DNA of 14,994 nt. It comes from Novosphingopyxis sp042090735 (lineage in GTDB: Bacteria; Pseudomonadota; Alphaproteobacteria; Sphingomonadales; Sphingomonadaceae). The notes beneath the pieces are model-generated. The model saw only the letters and a list, made by a program, of their open reading frames with translations. It made no database searches and was not told where the DNA came from. A program made the translations under genes and the position numbers. Shown piece by piece: positions 1 to 7,300 of the stretch; position 1 is the first letter of the stretch, and every line of letters begins with the position of its first letter. The DNA is taken from the NCBI GenBank assembly GCA_042090735.1, contig JBELIU010000050.1:1-14994 (forward strand), given 5' to 3'.

Positions 1-1
1 C

Positions 2-97
2 TGCTTCACCGGCGATTACCCTACGCGCCTGACCGATCACGACGCCCTGGAGCACCCCGATCAGCTCAATCTGCTGAACGTAGAGGCGGCGGAGTAG
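2..97 (+). CDS. purF: Amidophosphoribosyltransferase, C-terminal end (partial)
   Basis: The last 31 codons and the TAG stop of a gene that begins upstream of the window. The peptide starts CFTGDYPTRLTD and ends LLNVEAAE. The CFTG-D/E-YPT-x-LTD motif near the C-terminus is characteristic of PurF, the glutamine PRPP amidotransferase that commits PRPP to de novo purine synthesis in the cytoplasm. A short-chain dehydrogenase just downstream of purF is a common order in sphingomonads, which agrees with the call. The catalytic N-terminal glutaminase and PRPP-binding domains lie outside the window, so the call rests on this motif and on context. Confidence 0.82.
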   Translation, partial: CFTGDYPTRLTDHDALEHPDQLNLLNVEAAE

Positions 98-109
98 TCC
101 GCAGCCCGC

Positions 110-147
110 CGTCATTGCGAGGAATGAAGCGACGCAGCATTCCAGGG
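110..147. repeat. REP-like dispersed repeat between purF and the SDR gene
   Basis: This stretch reads like the short palindromic repeat seen between genes in many proteobacteria, with a GTCATTGCGAG start, a GAAGCGACGCAGC centre and a TTCCAGG end. It contains a perfect 6-base inverted repeat, GGAATG at 121-126 and CATTCC at 138-143, with an 11-base loop. Only one copy is visible in the window. The identification comes from recall of the family consensus. Confidence 0.6.
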
Positions 148-235
148 TGAAGGCAGCGTTGCGCCGCCTTCGTCTTGCCGCCTGGCCCCGTTCCGCGCCA
201 AGACCAAACGCCCTTCAAGACCACGAAAGCGCATT

Positions 236-943
236 ATGACCGACACCCCCGAAAAAACCGCCCTCGTCACCGGAGCAAGCCGCGGCATCGGCGCGGCGCT
301 GGCGAAGCGGCTGGCGGCGGACGGCTATCATGTCGTGCTCACCGCCCGCACGTCGGACGCGCTGGAGAAGGTGGAAGACGAGATCTTCGAGGCGGGCGGC
401 CACGCCACCATCGCGCCGATGGACCTGACGGAGGGCGACAGCATCGCCCGCCTTGCCACCGCGATCTCGCAGCGCTGGGGCAAGCTGGACCTGCTGGTGC
501 TCAACGCCGCGATGCTCGGCAATCTCGGCCCCGTCACCGCGATCGATGGCAAGGAATTCAACAAGCTCCTCACCCTCAACATCGTGGCGCAGCAGGCGCT
601 GATCGCCAATTTCGATCCGCTGCTGAGGAAGAGCGAGGGCGGCCGCCTGATCGCGCTCACCAGCAGCGTCGGCCAGACCCCGCGTCCCTATTGGGGAGCG
701 TACGGCGCCAGCAAAGCCGCGTTGGAAGTGATGGTCCAGGCCTACGCCCAGGAAGTCAAACGCCTCAGCAACATCCGCTCCGCCATCCTGGACCCCGGCG
801 CCACCCGCACTAAGATGCGCGAAAACGCCTATCCGGGCGAAGATCCTGAAAGTGTGAAGCCGCCGCAAGCGGTGGCAGACGCGGTAGCGGAGCTGCTGGC
901 GAGTGATTTCGAGACGGGACACCGGATGCGGGTTGAGGGGTAG
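236..943 (+). CDS. SDR family NAD(P)-dependent oxidoreductase
   Basis: A complete classical short-chain dehydrogenase of 235 residues with a Rossmann fold, expected to be cytoplasmic. The cofactor motif TGASRGIG lies at residues 12-19. The NAA motif at 90-92 takes the place of NNAG. The catalytic tetrad is readable as N115, S143, Y156 and K160, the last two within YGASK. The DPGATRTKM stretch that follows is the usual segment after the active site. The substrate cannot be inferred. The ATG at 236 gives the right N-terminus for the family, with a weak GAAAG-type ribosome site about 7 bases upstream. The gene starts 138 bases after purF on the same strand, with a REP-like repeat between them, so it may be separately transcribed. 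The 209 bases after its stop hold no gene I recognise and probably include the promoter of the next gene. Confidence 0.93.
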   Translation: MTDTPEKTALVTGASRGIGAALAKRLAADGYHVVLTARTSDALEKVEDEIFEAGGHATIAPMDLTEGDSIARLATAISQRWGKLDLLVLNAAMLGNLGPVTAIDGKEFNKLLTLNIVAQQALIANFDPLLRKSEGGRLIALTSSVGQTPRPYWGAYGASKAALEVMVQAYAQEVKRLSNIRSAILDPGATRTKMRENAYPGEDPESVKPPQAVADAVAELLASDFETGHRMRVEG

Positions 944-1152
944 ATGTTCGAGATTGAATCGGTTTCGGACAGGCTGCTATCGGCGCGGTGAGCGCATAAA
1001 GCTGTAAGTCAGCAAACGCGGCACTTTGGCTTTGCGGACCAACAGAGGCCGTTCTCTCCTGCCCCCTCACGAATTTTAAACCATCCCCATAAACTCTGTT
1101 CGAGTGGCTTCTCACTACGCTGGCTGCAGCTTCAACGCATAAGGCCGCGCCC

Positions 1153-2361
1153 ATGTCGGGATATTTCGTTCGCACCATATTGAGCATGGTTACCGCCTCC
1201 GCTTTGCTTTGCAGTGCGGACGTCGCTCGGGCGCAGGATCAATCGATTCCGCCCGAAGCGCAGGCGGAAGAAGGCGCGCCGCTCACCCTGCAAGTCGTCT
1301 ACACGGGCGATGTCATCGGGGTGGCCAGCGGGGGGATCGAGCGCGGGGTGCGGTATCTCGACAATCTGTTCGTCACGGCAGATGGCGATCTGGAGCGGCT
1401 GGTGGGCTGGGACGGCGCGGTTTTCCAGGCCGATGTGCTCAACAATTTGGGCGGGCGGCCCAATGATCTGGCCGGATCGCTGCAGGGCGTCGACAATATC
1501 GAAGTGTCTCAGCCTCGCCTGAAGCTGTACGAGGCGTGAATCGAGCAGCGGTTCGGCACTGCAGGATCGCTGCGGGTCGGCCTCTACGATCTGAACAGCG
1601 AATTCTACGTCAACGATTCTGCCGCGCTGCTGATTTCCCCCTCCTTCGGCATCGGATCGGAACTGGCGGCGACGGGCACCAATGGCCCTTCCATCTTCCC
1701 CTCCACCGCGCTTGCCGCCCGGTTGCGGTGGAATTTCGACGATCTGTACGCGCAGGCCGTTGTCATCAACGCGCAGGCGGGCACGCTGGGCGATGTGGGG
1801 GGTATCGATCTGTCCGGCCGCGAAGGCGTGCTGTTCGTGGGTGAAGGCGGCTGGGCGAAAGGAAACGGCAAGCTCGCCGCCGGGGCGTGGCAATATAGCA
1901 AGAAACAGCCCGAAGTGGTTCCGCCTGGCCTCACCGAAACGGGAAGGGACGTCACATCGCGCGGCATCTACGCCGTGCTCGAACATGATCTGCTCGGAAC
2001 GCCCAGCGGGCCCGGCAATATGACTGGGTTTCTGCGGATCGGATTTTCCGACGGCAAGACCACGCCGTTCAGCGCCGGCTGGCAGGCCGGCGTGTTGGTG
2101 AGCCACATTCTGCCGTCACGCCCCGCCAGCGTCCTTTCGCTGGGCGCGGCGAGCAGCATTCTCTCCGATCATTACCGGGCGGGCGACCCGTCTCTGCTGA
2201 ACGCGGAAACGGTGATCGAGGCGACCTATAGCGACGAGATCGCACCTGGCGTCGCCATACAGCCGGATGTGCAATATATCATCAATACCGGCGCCGACCG
2301 ATCGATCGAGGATGCGCTGGTGCTGGGCCTGCGCCTGATCTTGGCCTGGTCTTCAAACTGA
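1153..2361 (+). pseudogene. OprB-family carbohydrate porin interrupted by an in-frame TGA
   Basis: One reading frame of 403 codons encodes an outer-membrane carbohydrate porin of the OprB family, which forms a 16-stranded barrel for sugar diffusion. A signal peptide ends ARA-Q near residue 27. Family-like stretches include the GDVIGVASGG region, LYEA-x-IEQRFG, VGLYDLNSEFYV and the C-terminal VIEATYSDEIAPGVAIQPD. Codon 129 (1537-1539) is TGA inside YEA-x-IEQ, where the family normally has tryptophan (EAWIEQ), so a single TGG-to-TGA change explains it. The frame is intact on both sides and would otherwise be full length. A possible internal start at 1723 would encode only part of a barrel. Possible explanations are a very recent pseudogene, an error in the sequence, or occasional readthrough. 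The AAGG at about 1140 is a plausible ribosome site for the ATG at 1153. The gene converges on the DUF2252 gene. Confidence 0.85.
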
Positions 2362-2364
2362 CGT

Positions 2365-2388
2365 CGCGCGGCGGGCCGCGCGCGGTTT
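2365..2388. terminator. GC-rich hairpin between convergent genes
   Basis: CGCGCGG (2365-2371) pairs with CCGCGCG (2376-2382) around a 4-base loop, followed on the plus strand by a short T-rich run at 2386-2390. It sits between the porin stop (2361) and the DUF2252 stop (2393), where a terminator serving one or both genes is expected. The T run is short, so efficiency is uncertain. Confidence 0.5.
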
Positions 2389-2392
2389 CTCG

Positions 2393-3796
2393 TTAACCCA
2401 GTGCGTAGGGCAGCCGCTCGAAGGCGCCGCGTTTGTGATCGCGTTTATAGGCCTTGTGGTCATGGCGCAGGCGCTCGGCGGCTTCGCATGCGAAACAGGT
2501 GATGTCGTCGATGAAGACGTGGCGCGGCTCCATCGCTTCCAGGATCGCGGGTTCGACGTCATAGTCGATATCGCCCACCTCGTCCGATCGCGCATGGGCG
2601 CGGGCCAGCGCGCGGCCGCAGATGTCGGCATAATCCTTCCACTCGCCATAATCGAGATCGTCCAGATCGATATCGTCGCGGAAAGGCGCACGCTCGCGCG
2701 TCAGGAAGCTTATCCCGTCGATGGTAACGCTGCCATAGAACGGATCGCCATCGGGCAGATGCACCCGCTGGCCGTGGACGATGCGCGCAGCCTCGTCGTC
2801 GAAATCGCGACGCGGCGAGGGAACCAGGCCGTCCATCGCGCTGCGGCGGGCGCGCTTGAATTCGATGATCCAATCGTCGGTCGTGTCCTCCGACGGGCCT
2901 TCGAGCAGCACATAATAGCGGTCCAGCCCCAGCGATGCCGTGCCCTGCCCATGCCGCATGGCGACGTCCTTGACGCGCAGCGATCCATGCAGCGCGTCCG
3001 GCTCCAGCCCGCGCGCCTCCACAAGATTGTCGATCAGCTTCTGGAACTCGTCACGGCGGGAACTGATCGGCGTGAGCTCCTCGCTGGTGCGGAAGCCGTC
3101 GCCCTTTTCGTTCTGATAACGGTCCTTCAGCCAGCTTTTGCGGTCGGTCAGTGCGTTCTCGAACAGCCGGGCGATCAGCGGCGGGCTGTTGTCCATGCGG
3201 TAGACATGCGTCGTCTCGATCTCGTCGCGCGCGCATTCCTCCATGCCGGCCGCGTAGCCCTTGACGAAGGCCTTGGCGATCTTGCGGCGCTTCTTGTCGC
3301 CAAAGCCGCCGATCTCGCGCGCGGCGATCACGAAGCCGGCGGCGCCGCGCTTGATGTCCCAGCTGAACGGGCCGTAGCCCGCCTCGTCGAAATCATTGAC
3401 CGAGAAGATCGGCGCATGATCGATATTGGGCATGATGCCGAAATTTTCCGGATGCACATCGCCCAGCAACAACACCTCGGGCATCGCGCCATCTGTGCCC
3501 GCCATGTCGCGGTAGAAGACAAGCGCCGTGCCGCGGAAGAAGGCGAAGAGCGACTTCGCCAGCGCATCGAACTTCGCGCGCGTTCCTTCCGCGCGGTGAT
3601 CGATCCGCTCCACATGGTCTTCCAGGATCGTCGCGCGGACATGCTCGCGACGCGCCTGGCCGGTCAGGAAGGTGGGCAGCGGCACCGCCGCCTCTCCCGC
3701 GAAGCGCGTGGCGAGCCGTTCATAGGCGTCGCGGCGCGCGCCCCGCTCTTCCTCGCGCTGCTCGCTGCTTTTCGCCCACCGATCCTTGCTAGACAT
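2393..3796 (-). CDS. DUF2252 family protein
   Basis: A complete DUF2252 protein of 467 residues from the chosen start. This family has a fold related to aminoglycoside phosphotransferases and protein kinases, but no established biochemical role. Numbering from the chosen start, the hallmark motifs are FFRGTA at about 86-91, LLLGDVHPENFG at about 109-120, VNDFDEA at about 133-139 and SWDIKRGAA at about 145-153. The second and third look like the catalytic and metal-binding segments of a kinase-like fold. I chose the ATG at 3796 over one 11 codons upstream (3829) because a strong GGGGAG lies 7 bases before it. The gene stands alone, convergent with the porin and downstream of a TBDR remnant on the same strand. 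There is no signal peptide, so it should be cytoplasmic. The substrate is unknown. Confidence 0.9.
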   Translation of the reverse strand: MSSKDRWAKSSEQREEERGARRDAYERLATRFAGEAAVPLPTFLTGQARREHVRATILEDHVERIDHRAEGTRAKFDALAKSLFAFFRGTALVFYRDMAGTDGAMPEVLLLGDVHPENFGIMPNIDHAPIFSVNDFDEAGYGPFSWDIKRGAAGFVIAAREIGGFGDKKRRKIAKAFVKGYAAGMEECARDEIETTHVYRMDNSPPLIARLFENALTDRKSWLKDRYQNEKGDGFRTSEELTPISSRRDEFQKLIDNLVEARGLEPDALHGSLRVKDVAMRHGQGTASLGLDRYYVLLEGPSEDTTDDWIIEFKRARRSAMDGLVPSPRRDFDDEAARIVHGQRVHLPDGDPFYGSVTIDGISFLTRERAPFRDDIDLDDLDYGEWKDYADICGRALARAHARSDEVGDIDYDVEPAILEAMEPRHVFIDDITCFACEAAERLRHDHKAYKRDHKRGAFERLPYALG

Positions 3797-3803
3797 CCCC
3801 GCG

Positions 3804-3809
3804 CTCCCC
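3804..3809 (-). promoter_or_regulatory. Ribosome binding site that decides the DUF2252 start
   Basis: On the minus strand this reads GGGGAG, 7 bases before the ATG at 3796-3794. No comparable site precedes the alternative ATG at 3829, so the shorter protein is preferred. Confidence 0.6.
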
Positions 3810-3844
3810 GGCGTTGTTGGCCCGTCCATTCACGGACACCCAAT

Positions 3845-3872
3845 GCGCCAGCATGGCAAAGGGTTCTGGCGC
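3845..3872. repeat. Short inverted repeat after the TBDR remnant
   Basis: GCGCCAG (3845-3851) and CTGGCGC (3866-3872) form a 7-base stem with a 14-base loop, just past the stop of the minus-strand TBDR remnant and before the DUF2252 gene. It could be a weak terminator of the former receptor, but there is no T run. Confidence 0.3.
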
Positions 3873-3888
3873 GCAAAGCGCGGAAGAA

Positions 3889-4600
3889 TTAGGGAAAGCG
3901 CTTGGTCAGTGTCACCCGAAAGTTGCGCGGCGCCCCAGGCGTCGTCCCGACAGTGGCGTCGGAGCTGCTGATATAAGAGCTATCGAACACATTATCCAAA
4001 TTCGCCCTGATTTTGATGTCGGGGGTGACCGCATAGCTCAGATTGGCCCGCGTGACCGTATAGGACGGCAGTCGACAGGACGTGCCGAAGGGGTCGCCCG
4101 CGCGGCTGCCGACAGTGGTGACGCCTCCGCGTATGCCCCAGGGGCCGAGTTGCTTCAGCACGAACAGGCTGCCGGCGTGGGCGGGCACGTTCGCTAACTT
4201 ACTCCCGATCAGCGTCTTCACGACGGGATCGGCGGCATTGGGGTTCAACACAGTGCGCTTCTCCAGATCGAACGGCGCCCCCCGCCCCGTCAGCGCGCCG
4301 TCTATCTGGCTAAATTTCAAGCCCAAGTCCGCCGAACGGCTCCTCTCCGCCAAGAAGGTGGCGAAGCCGTCCGAGGGGTTCTGACGCAGCGAGCGGCCTC
4401 AGCTGGTGTAGAGCGGGAGACGCTCCGACGCGCGCCAGGACGGGGCGGTGCGCGGCGTGACGCCGCTATCGCGCGTATCGAGGGCGTCACTGCCGGTCAG
4501 GCGGTTGTGGACATCTTCGCGAACGCTGTTCCAGCGCGCGCCGAGCAACAGGGTGAAGGCACCTGCGCGGATGACGTCCTGTTCGCGGCGATTGCTGCCG
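3889..4600 (-). pseudogene. C-terminal remnant of a ferrichrome-type TonB-dependent siderophore receptor
   Basis: The remnant holds the last 230 or so residues of a TonB-dependent siderophore receptor barrel, an outer-membrane importer of ferric chelates. Recognisable pieces, in order, are AGAFTLLLGARWNSVRED, DSGVTPR, ERLPLYTS-x-GRSLRQNPSDG, GLKFSQ, PAHAGSLFVLKQLGPWGIRGG, LPSYTVTRANLSYAVTP, NLDNVFDSSY and the terminal FRVTLTKRF. This order matches the FhuA-like family. The signal peptide, plug and most of the barrel are missing, and receptor similarity fades at about 4600. Inside the remnant, codon 4401-4399 is TGA between LYTS and GRSL. Both flanks are in the same frame, and receptors of this class carry an aromatic residue there, so this is probably a TGG-to-TGA nonsense change. 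It cannot make a working receptor. No insertion sequence is visible at the truncated end. The exact 5' limit is estimated. Confidence 0.82.
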
Positions 4601-4961
4601 CGTTCTGCAGCCGACCATCGTACTATTGTGAGTGCCGTCACTAGAACCGTTGAAGCTATTTTCCGCAATCAGCCCGGATCGGGCAGCGCGGTCCGTCGGG
4701 GCGCCCGGCTTGCAATGTAGGACAAGCTCTGCCCTATGCTTTGCGATGCAGAACGAACCGTGTACAGACTGGGCTCTATGCCGGGCCACGGGCTTGCCGG
4801 TATGCCGCTGCCTCGCGGTCGGCACGGCGGCCATTCGCCATGCCGCAAGGCGCCGTGCCGACGGCGCTGCTTTGCGGAGCGTCTTTCCGGCTCTGGACAG
4901 TGTGAAGCGGTGTGAAGCTGGCCGCGGCCCCGCCGATTGCGGGAGCCCCGGCCTGCCCCGG
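4601..4961. other. Gene-free stretch between two minus-strand receptor loci
   Basis: No credible gene in either direction. It holds the breakpoint where the ferrichrome-type receptor was truncated, a 12-base perfect inverted repeat (4818-4862) and an adjacent imperfect duplication (TGTGAAGCGG at 4901-4910, TGTGAAGCTG at 4911-4920). It also forms the 3' flank of the siderophore receptor gene that ends at 4962. Confidence 0.5.
4818..4862. repeat. 12-base perfect inverted repeat, possible transcript-end hairpin
   Basis: GTCGGCACGGCG (4818-4829) is exactly complementary to CGCCGTGCCGAC (4851-4862), with a 21-base loop. It lies about 100 bases past the stop of the siderophore receptor gene. Neither side has a T run, so it would be a Rho-dependent end or a 3' stabilising hairpin rather than a classical intrinsic terminator. 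Confidence 0.55.
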
Positions 4962-7082
4962 TCAGAAGCCTGCGGTGATCGACGCCTTCACGGTTCGCGG
5001 GCCGCCCTGAAGCAGCGCGCTGGAGAAGCTGTCGAACGCGGACGCCCAGTAACGCTCATTCGCCACGTTCTCGACCGAGACGCGCAGCGTCAGCGGCACG
5101 TCGGCCACGGCCAGCACGTAGCGCGCACCGGCATCGAAGCGGGTCCAGCTGTCCAGCTTCAGCGTGTTGGCCGGGTCCACCCACTGCTCGCCGGTATGGA
5201 TCACGCGGCCGGTCAGCGTCACGCCCGGCACGAAGGCGAGGTCCCACTCGACATCGGCATTGGCGGTCCACTCCGGCACACCCGCCACCTGGTTGCCGCC
5301 GATCAGCTCGGCATCGGTATAGGCCGCGCCGCCGATGAGCCGCAGGCCCGGCGCAAGCTGGCCGTTCACGGTGAACTCCAGACCGCGATGGCGCTGATCG
5401 CCCAGATAGCCGAAGCTGCCATCGTCCTGAATGCCCTCGCCCGGCCGCTCGATGGTGTAGGCGGCCAGGCCCAGGAAGACGGTGCCGACCTGCAGCTTGC
5501 CGCCCAGCTCGTACTGGACCGAACGGCGGGGGGCGAGCACGGCGCCGGGGTTGGTAACGAGGTTCGGATCGAGCGGCGCGACCGGCCCCTGCTGCAGCGC
5601 CTCGATCCGGTTGGCGTAGAGCGAGAGGCCGCGCACGGGCTTCACCACCAGCCCGGCGACGGGCGTCACCGCATCCTCGCGATACTCGGTGTCGAGATCG
5701 CCGCTGAAATAGCTGTAGCTCTCCACATCGATCCGCTGAAGGCGCAGCCCGCCGGTCAGCAGGATACGGTCCTCCCACAGGCCCATCGTGTCGGACGCAA
5801 AGGCGCTGAACAGCCGCGTGCGCGCGATCGGGAACGGATCGTCCAGATCGCCGCCGACCAGCGTGGAGCTTGGCAACGCCACCTGCACCGGATCGTACAG
5901 GTTGGTGGCAAAACCGGCAAAGCCCGGCCCGTAGCGGAAGTCGTAAGCGTTGCGGTTCACCTGCCAGCTGGCATTGGCTCCGACGTTGAACTCGTGCGTC
6001 ACCGCCCGGCCCAGCTTCACCCGGATGCCCGCCTCCACTGCCTCGTTGTTGTCGGTCCGCGGCACGAACAGCGCATTGCCGTTGGCCGCGCCGGTTGCGG
6101 CGTCGTTGACAGTGATGTTGCCGTAGATGCCGTCCTCGCGCCCGTCGCGCGCGCCCGCCTTGGCGTAGAGCATGGCGTTGTCCGCCACGTCATACTCCAG
6201 GCTCAGCGTCCCGAACAGATCGCGCAGCTCGGTATAGGTGAAGTCCTGCGCATAGTTGGCATCGGCCTCCGGCACGGCGGGCAGGGCGGCGCTGGCAATG
6301 GTGACCTTGGGCCGCAGCCGATCGATGCGGATGTTCTGCCAGGCCAGATCGAGCGCGGCGCGGAACGGCCCGCCGTCATAGTCGATCGCGCCACCGATCA
6401 CCGCGGTACGGCGGTCCTCACGGTCCACCGCGGTCTCGCCATCGCGGTAAGCGGCGTTCAGGCGTACGCCCCATTCCCCGTTCGCACCGAAGCGGCGCGA
6501 AACATCTACGCTGCCGCCGAAGCGGCTCTTCTGCTCATAGCTGGCGGTTACGCGAGCAACATCGCTCGCCTCCGCGCGCTTCAGGATCAGGTTGACGTTG
6601 CCGCCCAGGCCCGATCCGCCCGGAGCTGCGCCGTTCAGGAAGGCGCTGGACCCGTTCAGCACCTGCACGCTACCGAGCAGTTCGGGCGCGACCAACTGGC
6701 GCGGAGTGACGCCGTAAAGGCCGTTCAGTCCGATATCGTCGCCGAAAAGCGCGAAACCGCGGATGACGAACAGCTCGGAGGCATTACCGAAGCCGTAGCT
6801 GAGGCGGATGGTGGGATCGTTCTCCAGCACGTCGCCCAGCGTCTGCGGCTGCTGATTCAGGATCAGCGTTTCGTCATAGGAGCGGATCGCGAAGGGCAGA
6901 TCCTCGGCCGGCTTGTCGCCGAGCACGCCCGCGCTGCCGCCATTGGATATCTGTGTGGCATTCTCGCGCTGCGCGGTGACGATGATATCGTCCCTGTTGT
7001 CGGGCTGCGTCTGCGCGCGTGCTTCGGCAGCGAGCGAGAGCGAAAGGGCGGCAAGCGAAATGGTGGCGAAAGGCCTGATCAT
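4962..7082 (-). CDS. TonB-dependent siderophore receptor
   Basis: A complete outer-membrane receptor of 706 residues for energised uptake of ferric siderophores through TonB-ExbB-ExbD. The signal peptide MIRPFATISLAALSLSLAAEARA is cleaved near residue 23, followed by a TonB-box-like DDIIVTA at 31-37. The plug contains LGDVLENDPTIRLSYGFGN, FVIRGF and GLNGLYGVTPRQ, then GSSAFLNGAAPGGSGLGGNV, a pattern typical of siderophore receptors. The barrel ends with a NERYWAS-like motif and the terminal phenylalanine needed for barrel assembly. The frame stays open far upstream, but the ATG at 7082 is chosen because it begins the signal peptide, has a GGAAAAG ribosome site about 8 bases upstream, and overlaps the preceding stop as ATGA. 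It is the last gene of the coupled cluster. The siderophore cannot be inferred, and I see no clear Fur box. Confidence 0.93.
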   Translation of the reverse strand: MIRPFATISLAALSLSLAAEARAQTQPDNRDDIIVTAQRENATQISNGGSAGVLGDKPAEDLPFAIRSYDETLILNQQPQTLGDVLENDPTIRLSYGFGNASELFVIRGFALFGDDIGLNGLYGVTPRQLVAPELLGSVQVLNGSSAFLNGAAPGGSGLGGNVNLILKRAEASDVARVTASYEQKSRFGGSVDVSRRFGANGEWGVRLNAAYRDGETAVDREDRRTAVIGGAIDYDGGPFRAALDLAWQNIRIDRLRPKVTIASAALPAVPEADANYAQDFTYTELRDLFGTLSLEYDVADNAMLYAKAGARDGREDGIYGNITVNDAATGAANGNALFVPRTDNNEAVEAGIRVKLGRAVTHEFNVGANASWQVNRNAYDFRYGPGFAGFATNLYDPVQVALPSSTLVGGDLDDPFPIARTRLFSAFASDTMGLWEDRILLTGGLRLQRIDVESYSYFSGDLDTEYREDAVTPVAGLVVKPVRGLSLYANRIEALQQGPVAPLDPNLVTNPGAVLAPRRSVQYELGGKLQVGTVFLGLAAYTIERPGEGIQDDGSFGYLGDQRHRGLEFTVNGQLAPGLRLIGGAAYTDAELIGGNQVAGVPEWTANADVEWDLAFVPGVTLTGRVIHTGEQWVDPANTLKLDSWTRFDAGARYVLAVADVPLTLRVSVENVANERYWASAFDSFSSALLQGGPRTVKASITAGF

Positions 7083-7300
7083 GAAACGTCTTTTCCGATG
7101 GTTGTCGTCGAATGGGTGATGGTCCGGGCGCGCCAAAGTGCTGCCAGTATGATGAGGGGTGCGAGGCCGGTGAGCGTCCAGGCGGCGACGTCGCGCGCGC
7201 CGTCGCCGGTCAGTCCGAGGATGAGGCCGGCAATGGTCGCCAAAGCGATCAGCAGCGGTATGGCGAAGATGCGCAGAAGCGACTGGCGGCTCGTCTTCAT
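7079..7300 (-). CDS. Small two-helix membrane protein in the PepSY/TBDR cluster
   Basis: A 73-residue protein with two predicted membrane helices, at about residues 8-31 (LLRIFAIPLLIALATIAG...) and about 37-56 (DVAAWTLTGLAPLIILAALW). They are joined by a short GDGAR loop and followed by a polar tail rich in threonine. Its start overlaps the PepSY stop as ATGA (7300-7297), and its stop overlaps the receptor start as ATGA (7082-7079). That double coupling is strong evidence that it is a real gene and is made in step with both neighbours. Similar small proteins occur beside PepSY/TBDR pairs in related bacteria, but I know of no assigned function. A structural partner of the PepSY protein in the inner membrane is the simplest guess. 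Confidence 0.87.
   Translation of the reverse strand: MKTSRQSLLRIFAIPLLIALATIAGLILGLTGDGARDVAAWTLTGLAPLIILAALWRARTITHSTTTIGKDVS

Noticed and set aside
1132..2106. A 324-codon minus-strand open frame over the porin
   Set aside because: The plus frame carries clear OprB features on both sides of the TGA; the minus frame is compositionally an antisense shadow.
2435..3892. A 485-codon plus-strand open frame opposite the DUF2252 gene
   Set aside because: The minus strand shows all DUF2252 hallmark motifs; the plus frame has no family features and is explained by codon bias.
1537..4401. TGA recoded as tryptophan or selenocysteine
   Set aside because: TGA ends the PepSY gene, the small membrane protein and the siderophore receptor, two of them within ATGA overlaps, so the standard code applies. 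The sites align with W or Y, and I see no selenocysteine element.
4600..4962. Insertion sequence remnant at the truncated receptor
   Set aside because: No transposase-like peptide, target duplication or paired terminal repeats; the inverted repeat at 4818-4862 is a local hairpin.
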